The notes under the pieces: generated by a model | Databases searched by the model: none | What the model saw: the letters and a program-made list of their open reading frames with translations, nothing else | What the model was told of the DNA's origin: nothing | NCBI GenBank assembly: GCA_910579545.1 | Contig: CAJTVI010000005.1 | Coordinates: forward strand, 1-64,000 | Length of the DNA: 64,000 nt | Direction of reading: 5' to 3' | Source: an uncultured Oscillospiraceae bacterium | Lineage (GTDB): Bacteria > Bacillota > Clostridia > Oscillospirales > Ruminococcaceae | Translations under genes and position numbers: made by a program | Shown: positions 13,647 to 22,439 of the stretch, in pieces | How positions within the stretch are numbered: position 1 is the first letter of the stretch | How the letters are laid out: each line of letters begins with the position of its first letter

Positions 13647-15872
13647 ATGATCACAGTCAACGAAAAAGAACACGTCTTCCATCTCCACAACGGGCGCATG
13701 AGCTACCTGCTCTATGTGATGGACAGCGGCCCGCTGGGCCACCTGTACTTTGGCAGGCAGCTGCGGCCGGACGGCAGCTACCTCCACATGGTGGAGAAGG
13801 CCCACCGGCCCATGACCACCTACATCACCGAGGGGGACCTGTACACCTCCTATGAGCACCTGCGCCAGGAGTACCCCACCTATGGCACCTCCGACTACCG
13901 CTATCCCGCCCTGGAGGTCGAGGGGACGGACGGCAGCGCCCTGTGTAAGCTGGAGTACCAGGGCTATGAAATCATCCCCGGCAAGAAACCGCTTGCCGGC
14001 CTGCCCGCCACCTATGTGGAGGACCCAGCTGAGGCAGAGTCCCTGGAGATCCGGATGCTGGACCCATGGCGGGGGCTGGAGGCGGTGCTGTCCTACACCA
14101 TCTTCCGGGACTGCGACGCCATCGCCCGCAGCGTCCGGTTTATCAACCGGGGAAATGAGACCCTGTTTTTAGACCGGGCCATGAGCCTGAGCCTGGACTT
14201 CCCCGACGGGGATTACGAGAGCGTTCAGCTCTCCGGCTCCTGGGCCCGGGAGCGGTCCATCATCACCCGGCCCCTCCAGCCCGGGGTCACCGCCGTGTCC
14301 AGTATGCGGGGCAATTCCTCCCACCAGCACAACCCCTTTTTAGCCCTCAAGCACAAGCACACCACCGAGCACACCGGCGACGCCTATGGGTTCAGCCTGG
14401 TGTACAGCGGCAACTTTCTGGCCCAGGCGGAACTGGACAACTACAACGTCCTGCGGGTGATGCTGGGCATCAACCCCTTCGGCTTCCGGTGGAAGCTCGA
14501 TCCCGGCGGCGAGTTCGTTACCCCCGAGGCCGTGATGGCCTGGTCCGGCCAGGGCCTTGGCGGCATGAGCCGGCAGTTCCACACCCTGTACAAAAACCGG
14601 CTGGCCCGGGGCTATTGGCGGGACCGGGAGCGCCCGGTGCTCATCAACAACTGGGAGGCCACCCTGTTCGACTATGTGGAGGACGACCTGGTCCGCTTTG
14701 CCCAAAAGGCCCGGGAATGCGGCATCGAACTCTTTGTGCTGGACGATGGCTGGTTTGGGGCCCGCAGCAGCGACCGGGCCGGCCTGGGGGACTGGAAGCC
14801 CAACCCCGCCAAGCTTCCTGGCGGCGTCAAGGGCCTGGCCGAGCGGATCGAGGGGCTGGGCATGAAGTTTGGGCTGTGGTTCGAGCCGGAGATGGTCAAC
14901 CGGGACAGCGACCTCTTCCGGGCCCACCCGGACTACATCATCCGGACCCCTGGCCGCACCCCCTCCCACGGCCGGAACCAGTTTGTGCTGGACTTTTCCC
15001 GGCCCGAGGTGGTGGACGAGATCTATCGCCAGATGTACGCCCTGCTCAGCGAGGCCCGGATCAGCTACATCAAATGGGACATGAACCGCTCCATCAGCGA
15101 GTGCTATTCCCCATCCCTGCCGGCCGACCAGCAGGGGGAGGTGTTCCACCGGTACATCTTAGGGGTGTACGACCTCCACGAGCGGCTGCTCCGGGCCTTT
15201 CCGGAGCTGCTCATCGAGTCCTGCGCCAGCGGCGGCGGCCGGTTCGACGCCGGGATGCTCTACTACGCCCCTCAGGGCTGGACCTCCGACGACTCCGACG
15301 CCATCGAGCGGCTGAAGATCCAGTACGGCACCAGCCTGGTTTACCCCCTCAGCAGCATGGGGGCCCACGTCTCCGCCTGTCCCAACGGCCAGGTGGGGCG
15401 CAACACCCCCATCGAGACCCGGGGCAATGTGGCCATGACGGGGGCCTTTGGCTACGAACTGGACCTTAACAAACTCAGCAGGGAGGAACTTGCGGCCGTC
15501 AAACAGCAGGTGATATTCTATAAGCAGAACCGGAAGCTGCTGGCTCAGGGGGATTTCTTCCGGCTGCTCAGCCCCTTTGAGGGCAATTTCGCCGCCTGGG
15601 AAACGGCGGAGCAGGACGGCAGCCGGGCCCTGGTGACAGTGACCCGCATCCTCAGCGAGACCAACGGCCCCTACCGCCGCCTGCCTCTGCTGGGGTTGGA
15701 CCCGGACCGGAAGTATCAGATCCGCAGCAGGTATCTCTCCTATGAGGCCTATGGCGATGAACTGATGCAGTTCGGCCTTATGCTGGAGGACCAGTCCTCC
15801 GGGCAGATCATCGAGGGCAGCGGCGGCTGTGAGGATTTCCGCTCTGTGGTGTATGAGGTCGTGGGGCTGTAA
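13647..15872 (+). CDS. Alpha-galactosidase, GH36 family
   Basis: Releases terminal alpha-1,6-galactose from raffinose-family sugars and galactomannan fragments. The 741-residue cytoplasmic enzyme (no signal peptide) has the GH36 layout: N-terminal beta-sandwich, (beta/alpha)8 barrel and C-terminal beta domain. The nucleophile is Asp478 in KWDMNRS and the acid/base Asp548 in GWTSDDSDA; these numbers equal those described for Geobacillus AgaA. A GAGGAG ribosome site precedes the ATG. It is followed by a convergent AraC regulator and lies within a region bounded by direct repeats next to a tRNA, which suggests acquisition. No transporter or galactokinase is adjacent. Confidence 0.95.
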   Translation: MITVNEKEHVFHLHNGRMSYLLYVMDSGPLGHLYFGRQLRPDGSYLHMVEKAHRPMTTYITEGDLYTSYEHLRQEYPTYGTSDYRYPALEVEGTDGSALCKLEYQGYEIIPGKKPLAGLPATYVEDPAEAESLEIRMLDPWRGLEAVLSYTIFRDCDAIARSVRFINRGNETLFLDRAMSLSLDFPDGDYESVQLSGSWARERSIITRPLQPGVTAVSSMRGNSSHQHNPFLALKHKHTTEHTGDAYGFSLVYSGNFLAQAELDNYNVLRVMLGINPFGFRWKLDPGGEFVTPEAVMAWSGQGLGGMSRQFHTLYKNRLARGYWRDRERPVLINNWEATLFDYVEDDLVRFAQKARECGIELFVLDDGWFGARSSDRAGLGDWKPNPAKLPGGVKGLAERIEGLGMKFGLWFEPEMVNRDSDLFRAHPDYIIRTPGRTPSHGRNQFVLDFSRPEVVDEIYRQMYALLSEARISYIKWDMNRSISECYSPSLPADQQGEVFHRYILGVYDLHERLLRAFPELLIESCASGGGRFDAGMLYYAPQGWTSDDSDAIERLKIQYGTSLVYPLSSMGAHVSACPNGQVGRNTPIETRGNVAMTGAFGYELDLNKLSREELAAVKQQVIFYKQNRKLLAQGDFFRLLSPFEGNFAAWETAEQDGSRALVTVTRILSETNGPYRRLPLLGLDPDRKYQIRSRYLSYEAYGDELMQFGLMLEDQSSGQIIEGSGGCEDFRSVVYEVVGL

Positions 15873-15907
15873 AAAACGCCCCTTTAGCGGCGGGAGTCGC
15901 TAAAGGG
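15871..15907 (-). terminator. Terminator of the araC-type gene
   Basis: CCCTTTAGCG / CGCTAAAGGG ten-pair stem overlapping the AraC stop codon, followed on the minus strand by GCGTTTTTT. Confidence 0.75.
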
Positions 15908-16754
15908 ACAGGGTTTCCCGGTTGGTTTTGGTCTTTGCCTGCTCCCGCTCCCGGTAGCGTTTGGGAGACAGCCCGGTGTGCTGCTTGAAGGCCTTGTGGA
16001 AGGACTCGGTCTCCTGGTAGCCACAGGAGTAGGCGACGGCGCTGACGGGCAGCTGGGTCAGGGAGAGCAGATGGGCCGCCCGGGTCATGCGGAAGGTCTG
16101 CAAATACTTAATGGGGGACAGCCCGGTATATTGTTTGAAGAGGGTGCTGAGGTAGCTGCGGTTCAGCCCCACATACCGGGCGATCTCCTCCACCAGCAGG
16201 GGCTCGTGATAATGGTCCTGGATATAGCGGATGGCCTGGGCCACATAGGCGTTCTCCGGCTGGCCGGCCAGGAGCTCCCGCCTGCTCTGGGCCAGGGCGG
16301 AGAAGAAGAGCAGCAGCATGGCCTGCCGCCGGTAAACATCGCTGGTGGCGGCGTAGTTATGCTCCAGCATGTCCATGACATACTGCTCCGGATGCAGCGT
16401 TGGGGCGCAGGTAAAGATGGGGGAGCTCTGGCTCAGGCCGATGGCATTGAGAACGCTTTTGGCCTTTTGGCCGGAGAACCCCAGCCACACGTAGGTCCAG
16501 GGGTGCTCAAGGTCCGCCGTATAGGTGGTCAGATAGTCCGGCTCGATGAGAAAGCCCTGCCCCGCCTTGAGACGGCAGGCGGTACCGTTGACCGAGAACT
16601 CCCCCTCCCCCTCCACGATGTAGTGGATGAGGAAGAAGCTGCGGACTGCGGGGCCGTACCTGTGCCCGGGCTTGGTGACCGAGCGCCCGAAGCTGTTGAT
16701 GTGCAGTTCCTCTTTTTCGGCCTCCGGAAATTCAATAAAAATCGAGTTTTCCAT
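15900..16754 (-). CDS. AraC family transcriptional regulator
   Basis: The 284-residue protein has an N-terminal cupin-type sugar-sensing domain (about 10-150) and a C-terminal double helix-turn-helix of the AraC type (VEEIARYVGLNRSYLSTLFK and the LPVSAVAYSCGYQETESF segment). I chose the ATG at 16754 (MENSIFIEFPEAEKEEL) after GTGAGGG; the longer upstream frame lies antisense in the neighbouring gene. It is convergent with the alpha-galactosidase gene and probably its activator. Its start is only 28 bases from the divergent membrane gene. Confidence 0.9.
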   Translation of the reverse strand: MENSIFIEFPEAEKEELHINSFGRSVTKPGHRYGPAVRSFFLIHYIVEGEGEFSVNGTACRLKAGQGFLIEPDYLTTYTADLEHPWTYVWLGFSGQKAKSVLNAIGLSQSSPIFTCAPTLHPEQYVMDMLEHNYAATSDVYRRQAMLLLFFSALAQSRRELLAGQPENAYVAQAIRYIQDHYHEPLLVEEIARYVGLNRSYLSTLFKQYTGLSPIKYLQTFRMTRAAHLLSLTQLPVSAVAYSCGYQETESFHKAFKQHTGLSPKRYREREQAKTKTNRETLSL

Positions 16755-16782
16755 AATACCCTCACAGAAAGGACGATCCTTG

Positions 16783-17463
16783 ATGGAACATTCCAAGCAT
16801 TCCCTGATCCGCGTTCTGGCGGTGATAGCGGGCATCCTGATGGTGGGCGCCGCCGTGGGGCTGTTCAAGCTGGCGGAGATGGGCGCGGACCCCTTTACCG
16901 CCATGAATACCGGCATCAGCTCGGTGCTGCATCTGCAGTTTGGGACCCTGCAGCTCCTTGTCAACGCGGGTATTTTGCTGCTGATCTTGCTGTTTAAGCG
17001 CCAATTTATCGGCTTTGGGACCATCTTCAACATGGTCTTTGTGGGCTATACGGCGGACCTGCTGATCTGGCTGATGGCTAAGCTGGGCATCCGCTTTTCC
17101 TCCATCCTGGTCCGGGGCGCCGTTCTGGCTGCGGCTGCGCTGCTCATCTGCGTGGGCGACGCCCTGTATATCTCTGCTGACATGGGGATGTCCCCCTATG
17201 ACGCTGCCGGTTATGTGGTGGAAGCCCTGACAAAGGGGCGTATTCCATTCCGCGCCGCCAGGATCCTGCTGGATGCCGTTTGCGTGGGCATTGCCTTCTT
17301 TACCGGCTGCCAGGCGGGTATCCAGTGGAAGATCATCGGCATTGGCACCATCCTGCTGACCTTCTGCACCGGGCCGCTGATCCAGTTTTTCCGCGTCCAC
17401 TGGAGCGACCCCCTGCTGGCAAAGATGGCCGCGGCAAAGACGGCCGCACAGAAAAAGCCGTGA
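16783..17463 (+). CDS. YczE/YitT-like integral membrane protein
   Basis: The 226-residue protein has about five hydrophobic segments and motifs of the YczE/YyaS/YitT group (MGADPFTAMNTGIS near the start and the internal repeat-like MGMSPYDAAGYVVE). Members are often encoded beside regulators or drug-efflux genes and their substrate is unknown. AAAGGA lies nine bases before the ATG at 16783. It diverges from the AraC gene with a 28-base gap, so each promoter must lie inside the other coding region. Confidence 0.8.
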   Translation: MEHSKHSLIRVLAVIAGILMVGAAVGLFKLAEMGADPFTAMNTGISSVLHLQFGTLQLLVNAGILLLILLFKRQFIGFGTIFNMVFVGYTADLLIWLMAKLGIRFSSILVRGAVLAAAALLICVGDALYISADMGMSPYDAAGYVVEALTKGRIPFRAARILLDAVCVGIAFFTGCQAGIQWKIIGIGTILLTFCTGPLIQFFRVHWSDPLLAKMAAAKTAAQKKP

Positions 17464-17486
17464 TTATACACTGTTATTAAAAGATT

Positions 17487-17505
17487 GGCATCTGTCAGCA
17501 GCCTG
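17487..17505 (+). repeat. Right copy of the 19-base direct repeat
   Basis: GGCATCTGTCAGCAGCCTG, in the same orientation as 13355-13373 and matching at 16 of 19 positions. The two copies enclose alpha-galactosidase, AraC and the YczE-like gene. Confidence 0.4.
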
Positions 17506-17550
17506 CCCGTATTGCCGCCCCGCCCGCGCCCCTGGCGGCGGCCCGGCGGT

Positions 17551-18381
17551 TTATGCAGGGGGGTTTGGCTTAGCCGGTATCTCGATCTGCACAAGCGCGT
17601 CCTCTGCGCGGTCGATCACGTTTTTGTTGATAATGGTCTCATACGAGAACCCCGACAGCGCAAGGCCGTGCCGGGCGGCATACCCGAAGATCCTTTGGTA
17701 GCACTGCACAGCGTTTTTTCCTGAATCCGTATAGAATGCGCGTACATAGTTTCCGGCGGGCTGCGTATGCAGCCCCTCTTTTTTTATGGGAAAGGGGATC
17801 TCGATAAAAAGCTTGGAATAATCCTCAAAATCGCCGTTTTGCAGGCTGTTTACCGCGATCATGGTTCCGTAGGAGGCGTCGTGCAGGCGGCGCAGCCGGT
17901 ATTTTTTTGTTTGGGCGGTGATCATTTCCACCTGCCTGTCAAAGGGAGTGTGCCGGTCGATGTCCACCGTAACAAAACAGCTTGCCTTTTTATGCACAAG
18001 GCTGATTTCTGACAGGTCCATCGTCAGCAGGGTCTGCATATTCCGGCGGTGGAGGCAAAGCGTCTTCTGCACCGCCCGCAGACGCGCCATCGTCTGGTTC
18101 AGCGCCTCGATCTGTTCCCCCAAAAGCCGCTCCATGCCGGCGGCAGAACGGTTTTTCATAAATGCCTGGATCTCCTCGATCGGCACGTCCAGCTCCCGCA
18201 GCAGCAGGATCGTTTCCAGGAGGGCGCTTTGACAGTAGCTGTAATACCGGTACCCGTTTTCGGGGTTGACAAGCGCCGGCCGAAAAAGGCCGATCTCGTC
18301 GTACCACATCAGGGTCTTTTTATTGATCCCATGCAAAGCCGCAAACTGGCCGATGGTGAGCAGCCTGCCTTTTTTCTCCAT
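17551..18381 (-). CDS. MerR family transcriptional regulator with GyrI-like effector domain
   Basis: The 276-residue protein has an N-terminal MerR helix-turn-helix and wing (LLTIGQFAALHGINKKTLMWYDEIG, then NPENGYRYYSY), a long coiled-coil dimer helix (about 75-120) and a C-terminal effector domain resembling the BmrR/GyrI drug-binding fold. The start at 18381 follows GGGGGAGG. It diverges from a MATE efflux pump across a typical MerR promoter and most likely activates that pump when it binds a toxic compound. Confidence 0.9.
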   Translation of the reverse strand: MEKKGRLLTIGQFAALHGINKKTLMWYDEIGLFRPALVNPENGYRYYSYCQSALLETILLLRELDVPIEEIQAFMKNRSAAGMERLLGEQIEALNQTMARLRAVQKTLCLHRRNMQTLLTMDLSEISLVHKKASCFVTVDIDRHTPFDRQVEMITAQTKKYRLRRLHDASYGTMIAVNSLQNGDFEDYSKLFIEIPFPIKKEGLHTQPAGNYVRAFYTDSGKNAVQCYQRIFGYAARHGLALSGFSYETIINKNVIDRAEDALVQIEIPAKPNPPA

Positions 18382-18397
18382 CCTGCCAACCTCCCCC

Positions 18398-18428
18398 TTG
18401 ACCGTACAGTTACTGTATCGTTTATTAT
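18398..18428 (+). promoter_or_regulatory. MerR-type promoter and operator of the MATE gene
   Basis: TTGACC and TATTAT are separated by a 19-base spacer, longer than normal. The spacer contains the perfect palindrome TACAGTTACTGTA (18405-18417). This is the architecture that MerR proteins activate by DNA untwisting. Confidence 0.8.
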
Positions 18429-18452
18429 AGGCCATGGTTCCCCCAATAACAA
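18424..18452 (-). promoter_or_regulatory. Promoter of the MerR gene, overlapping the MATE promoter
   Basis: TTGTTA, 17 bases and TATAAT on the minus strand. Its -10 box occupies nearly the same bases as the MATE -10 box, and the palindrome falls at its start site, so MerR should repress itself. Confidence 0.65.
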
Positions 18453-18470
18453 GCAAAAAGGAGAAAAAAA

Positions 18471-19802
18471 GTGAACGGTCAAACTGCCTATAATAAACCT
18501 GTAACATTAAAAAACATCCTCAAATTTGCGGTTCCCACCATTGCAATGTCTGTTTTTATGTCCTTTTATACCATGGTCGACGGCCTGTTTGTCTCAAACC
18601 TGATCGGCACAAGCGCGCTGTCGGCCATTAACCTGACGGCCCCGGTCATTCAGGTGGTAACAGCCATTTCCACCATGCTGGCAACCGGCGGGAGCGCGGT
18701 CATCATGAAGAAGATGGGCGAGCAAAAGCCCAAAGAGGCCAGGGAGGATTTTACCTTCCTGATCCTGGTAAACGTGGTCGTTGGCCTGGTTATGACGATG
18801 CTTGGTTACTGCCTGATGGAAAGGATCTTTGGCGGCATGGGCCTGTCCACCGAGGTTGCGGGCTACTGTACCTCATACCTCAGCCGCTATCTTCTGTTTA
18901 CGGTCCCGATCCTCTTGATGAACAATTTTACCCTCTATATGATCGCCGCCGAGAAGGCGGCCCTGTCCCTGATCTGCTCCGTGTCCGGCGGCATACTGAA
19001 CATTGTGCTTGACTATGTGTTTATCGGCCTTTTGGAGATGGGGATCAGCGGCGCGGCGATCGCCACGGGGCTGGGCTACTCGGTAACCGCCGTTGTTGGC
19101 CTGTTTGTGTTCTGCCGCAAAAAGAGCCTTTTGCACTTTGCAAGGCCCGTTTTTCGCTTTAAGGTCCTTGCGGGCGCGGCGGCAAACGGATGCTCTGAAA
19201 TGGCGACCGCCCTGGTTACGGGCATTATTACGATGATGTTCAACTGGACGATGCTTTGCTATGTTGGCGAGGACGGCGTTGCCGCCGTGACCATCATCAT
19301 GTATGTTTTGATGTTTGCAAGCTCCCTTTATACGGGGTATTCCTATGGCGTTGCCCCCATGCTCAGCTACTATTACGGCGCGGAGAACCACAACAAGCTG
19401 AAACAGCTGGTTTCCACCAGCCTTAAGGTGATTGCCGTGATCTCCCTTGCAACAGCGGCAGCCTCCTTTGCCGCCACAAGGCCGCTGGTATCCATTTTTG
19501 CCCGGCCGGATGACCCGGTCTATGAGCTGGCCGTTGCCGGGAACCAGATCTGCACCCTGGCGCTGTTTTTTATCGGCTTTAACATCTTTGCCAGCGGGAT
19601 GTTTACCGCATTGTCCAATGGGATCGTCTCCGCGGTCCTCGCCTTTTCCCGCTCCTTTGTATTCATGCTGATCGCCATGCTGACCCTGCCCGCAATGCTT
19701 GGGGTAAACGGCATCTGGCTGGCCACGCCGGCGGCCGAGCTGATGGCTTTGGGCCTGTCGCTGTTTATGTTTTGGAAAAACCGGCCGCGGTATCACTATT
19801 GA
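18471..19802 (+). CDS. MATE family multidrug efflux transporter
   Basis: The 443-residue protein has about 12 transmembrane segments in two homologous halves, of the NorM/DinF class that expels cationic drugs using Na+ or H+. Starts with GTG at 18471, seven bases after AAAAAGGAG. Family features include the MSFYTMVDGLFVSNLIG start and the repeat-equivalent ATALVTGIITMMFNWTML in the second half. It is controlled by the divergent MerR gene. Codon use is slightly less GC-rich than the neighbours, consistent with transfer. Confidence 0.92.
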   Translation: MNGQTAYNKPVTLKNILKFAVPTIAMSVFMSFYTMVDGLFVSNLIGTSALSAINLTAPVIQVVTAISTMLATGGSAVIMKKMGEQKPKEAREDFTFLILVNVVVGLVMTMLGYCLMERIFGGMGLSTEVAGYCTSYLSRYLLFTVPILLMNNFTLYMIAAEKAALSLICSVSGGILNIVLDYVFIGLLEMGISGAAIATGLGYSVTAVVGLFVFCRKKSLLHFARPVFRFKVLAGAAANGCSEMATALVTGIITMMFNWTMLCYVGEDGVAAVTIIMYVLMFASSLYTGYSYGVAPMLSYYYGAENHNKLKQLVSTSLKVIAVISLATAAASFAATRPLVSIFARPDDPVYELAVAGNQICTLALFFIGFNIFASGMFTALSNGIVSAVLAFSRSFVFMLIAMLTLPAMLGVNGIWLATPAAELMALGLSLFMFWKNRPRYHY

Positions 19803-19810
19803 CTGTGCCT

Positions 19811-19839
19811 TTGACTTTTGCGCCGGGCTGTGGCATACT
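19811..19839 (+). promoter_or_regulatory. Promoter of asnA
   Basis: TTGACT, 17 bases and CATACT on the plus strand, about 64 bases before asnA. Confidence 0.6.
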
Positions 19840-19902
19840 TTATGGTATTAAAGCGCACGGCCGCCTTTTGGGAGCCGCGCGGTGGGAGAGGAAGGAAAGC
19901 GT

Positions 19903-20916
19903 ATGAGCCAGATCGTGATCCCCGAGGGGTACCGCCCCGTATTGGATCTGTACGACACCCAAAAGGCCATTGGCCTGATCAAGCGGCTGTTTGAGGACCT
20001 TTTGTGCGGGGCGCTGAACCTGCGCCGGGTTTCGGCGCCGCTGTTTGTGGAGGCCGCCACCGGCCTGAACGACGACTTGAACGGGGTGGAGCGGCCGGTG
20101 GATTTTTCGATCCGGGATACCGGCACCCGCGCCCAGGTGGTGCACAGCCTTGCCAAGTGGAAGCGGCAGGCCCTGCATGACTACGGCTTTGCGCCGGACA
20201 CCGGCCTGTATGCCGACATGAACGCCATCCGCCGGGATGAGGAGCTGGACAACCTGCACTCGGTGTATGTGGACCAGTGGGACTGGGAGAAGATCATCAC
20301 ACCCGAACAGCGCAATACGGCCTACCTGCAAAGCGTGGTGGAGCGGATCGTGGGGGCGATCTGCGAGACCGAAAAAACCCTGCGGGCGCTTTTTCCGCAG
20401 CTGGTGCAGCACCCGATGCTGACCCGCGGGGTAAGCTATATCACCACCCAGCAGCTGGAGGACCTCTACCCCGCCCTTTCGCCCAAGGAGCGGGAAAACG
20501 CCTATGTAAAAGAGCACAAGACGGTGTTTTTGATGCAGATCGGCGCGGCGCTTAGGAGCGGCAAACCCCACGACGGCCGCGCGCCGGACTACGACGACTG
20601 GGCGCTGAACGGCGACATCCTGTTTTGGAGCGACACCCTGGGCCAGGCGTTTGAGGTGTCCAGCATGGGCATCCGGGTAAGCCCCGAGAGCCTGGACGCC
20701 CAGCTGCGCATCGCGGGCTGCGACGACCGGCGCAGCCTGCCCTTCCACAAGGCGCTGCTGGCCGGCCAGCTGCCGCTGACCATTGGGGGCGGCATTGGCC
20801 AGAGCCGGCTGTGCATGCTGCTGCTGGGCAGCGCCCACATTGGCGAGGTGCAGGCCAGCGTGTGGGACGCCGATACCCGCGCCGCCTGTGCGGCTGCCGG
20901 CATCCCGATTTTGTAA
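19903..20916 (+). CDS. asnA: Aspartate-ammonia ligase AsnA
   Basis: Makes asparagine from aspartate, ammonia and ATP through an aspartyl-AMP intermediate. The 337-residue protein has the usual length and the class II aminoacyl-tRNA-synthetase-like fold. Recognisable stretches include FSIRDTGTRAQVVHSLAKWK, LHSVYVDQWDWEK and the C-terminal GGGIGQSRLCMLLL. The ATG at 19903 follows GGAAGGAAA. It is a single gene ending in a bidirectional terminator shared with metY. Confidence 0.96.
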   Translation: MSQIVIPEGYRPVLDLYDTQKAIGLIKRLFEDLLCGALNLRRVSAPLFVEAATGLNDDLNGVERPVDFSIRDTGTRAQVVHSLAKWKRQALHDYGFAPDTGLYADMNAIRRDEELDNLHSVYVDQWDWEKIITPEQRNTAYLQSVVERIVGAICETEKTLRALFPQLVQHPMLTRGVSYITTQQLEDLYPALSPKERENAYVKEHKTVFLMQIGAALRSGKPHDGRAPDYDDWALNGDILFWSDTLGQAFEVSSMGIRVSPESLDAQLRIAGCDDRRSLPFHKALLAGQLPLTIGGGIGQSRLCMLLLGSAHIGEVQASVWDADTRAACAAAGIPIL

Positions 20917-20940
20917 CTGCCTTTGCGGATCAAGTGCAGC

Positions 20941-20975
20941 AAAGCGGGCCGGAGAAGCTTTCTCCGGCCCGCTTT
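20941..20975. terminator. Bidirectional terminator between asnA and metY
   Basis: AAAGCGGGCCGGAGA / TCTCCGGCCCGCTTT is a perfect 15-pair stem with a five-base loop. A- and T-rich flanks serve both convergent genes. Confidence 0.85.
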
Positions 20976-20984
20976 ATCTGTGTT

Positions 20985-22268
20985 TTACGCCAGGGCGGCA
21001 AAGCCCTTTTCGAGGTCCGCAAGGATGTCGTCGATATGCTCGGTGCCGATCGACAGGCGGATGGTGCCCGGCTTGATGCCCTGATCCAGCAGCTCCTGTT
21101 CGCTGAGCTGGGAATGGGTGGTGGTGGCCGGGTGGATGACAAGGCTCTTGACGTCGGCCACGTTGGCCAGCAGCGAGAATATCTCGAGATGGTCGATAAA
21201 GGCGTGGGCCGCGGCCTGCCCGCCCTTGATCTCAAAGGTAAAGATCGAGCCGCCGCCCTGCGGGAAGTACCGCTCGTACAGGGCATGGTCGGGGTGGTCC
21301 GGCAGGCTGGGGTGGTTGACCCACTCGACCTTGGGATGCGCGGCCAGGTATTTTACCACCTGGAGGGCGTTCTGCACATGCCGTTCGAGGCGCAGCGAGA
21401 GGGTCTCGACCCCCTGCAGCAGCAAAAAGGCGTTGAAGGGCGAGATGGCCGCGCCGGTATCCCGCAGCAGGATCGCCCGGATATAGGTGACAAAGGCGGC
21501 CGGGCCGGCGGCGTCCGCAAACGAAACGCCATGGTAGCTGGGGTTGGGCTGGGCGATGGGGGCATACCTTCCGCTTGCCTTCCAGTCGAAGCTGCCGGCG
21601 TCCACAATGACGCCGCCCAGGGTGGTGCCGTGGCCGCCGATGAATTTGGTGGCCGAATGGACCACAATGTCCGCCCCGTGCTCGATGGGCCGGATGAGGT
21701 AGGGGGTGCCAAAGGTGTTGTCGATGACCAGCGGCAGGCCGTGCCTGTGGGCGATGGCCGCGATGGCGTCGATGTCCGGGATGTCGCTGTTGGGGTTGCC
21801 CAGGGTCTCAAGGTAAACCGCCTTGGTGTTGGGCTGGATGGCGCCTTCCAGCTCGGCCAGGTCATGCGCGTTTACAAAGGTCGTGCTCACCCCAAACTGC
21901 GGCAGGGTGTGGGCCAGCAGGTTATAGCTGCCGCCATAGATGGTTTTTTGCGCCACAATATGCTCCCCCGCCTGGGCCAGCGCCTGGATGGTGTAGGCAA
22001 TGGCCGCGGCGCCCGAGGCGGTCGCAAGCGCCGCGACGCCCCCCTCAAGGGCCGCGATCCGCTTTTCCAGCACGTCCTGGGTGGAGTTGGTGAGCCGGCC
22101 GTAGATGTTGCCGGCGTCCGCAAGGCCAAACCGGGCCGCAGCGTGGGCCGAATTGCGGAACACATAGCTGGTGGTCTGGTAGATGGGCACCGCGCGGGCG
22201 TCGGTGGCGGGGTCCGGCTGCTCCTGCCCGACATGCAGCTGCAGGGTCTCGAAACGATAGTTGCTCAT
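20985..22268 (-). CDS. metY: O-acetylhomoserine sulfhydrylase (aminocarboxypropyltransferase)
   Basis: A PLP enzyme that joins sulfide or methanethiol to O-acetylhomoserine to give homocysteine or methionine. The 427-residue protein has the MetY-specific long form of the Cys/Met family, the PLP lysine Lys208 in VVHSATKFIGGHG and Asp183 in VIDNTFGTP. It follows cysK on the same strand; together they assimilate sulfide into cysteine and homocysteine. Two copies of AGAGGGGAATT precede the start, the nearer one acting as the ribosome site. Confidence 0.94.
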   Translation of the reverse strand: MSNYRFETLQLHVGQEQPDPATDARAVPIYQTTSYVFRNSAHAAARFGLADAGNIYGRLTNSTQDVLEKRIAALEGGVAALATASGAAAIAYTIQALAQAGEHIVAQKTIYGGSYNLLAHTLPQFGVSTTFVNAHDLAELEGAIQPNTKAVYLETLGNPNSDIPDIDAIAAIAHRHGLPLVIDNTFGTPYLIRPIEHGADIVVHSATKFIGGHGTTLGGVIVDAGSFDWKASGRYAPIAQPNPSYHGVSFADAAGPAAFVTYIRAILLRDTGAAISPFNAFLLLQGVETLSLRLERHVQNALQVVKYLAAHPKVEWVNHPSLPDHPDHALYERYFPQGGGSIFTFEIKGGQAAAHAFIDHLEIFSLLANVADVKSLVIHPATTTHSQLSEQELLDQGIKPGTIRLSIGTEHIDDILADLEKGFAALA

Positions 22269-22274
22269 GATTGC

Positions 22275-22301
22275 AATTCCCCTCTATAAAAATTCCCCTC
22301 T
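22275..22301 (-). repeat. Duplicated ribosome-site sequence before metY
   Basis: AGAGGGGAATT occurs at 22275-22285 and again at 22291-22301 on the minus strand. Only the first is properly spaced from the metY ATG. Confidence 0.5.
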
Positions 22302-22317
22302 GTATGCGGCGGTTCAA

Positions 22318-22350
22318 TAAAAAACAAAGCCGCAAATGCTGCTGGGCGGC
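22318..22350 (-). terminator. Candidate terminator between cysK and metY
   Basis: GCCGC / GCGGC stem with a 12-base loop, followed by TTTGTTTTTT on the minus strand. The stem is short, so read-through to metY is likely. Confidence 0.45.
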
Positions 22351-22439
22351 CGCGTTTTCTTATCTCACCACCGCTTAAACCGCCAGATGGCCGCCCTTTG
22401 CTTGGGCGTTTTGCCTTGCCAGCGGCGGCTGGCAGCTGG

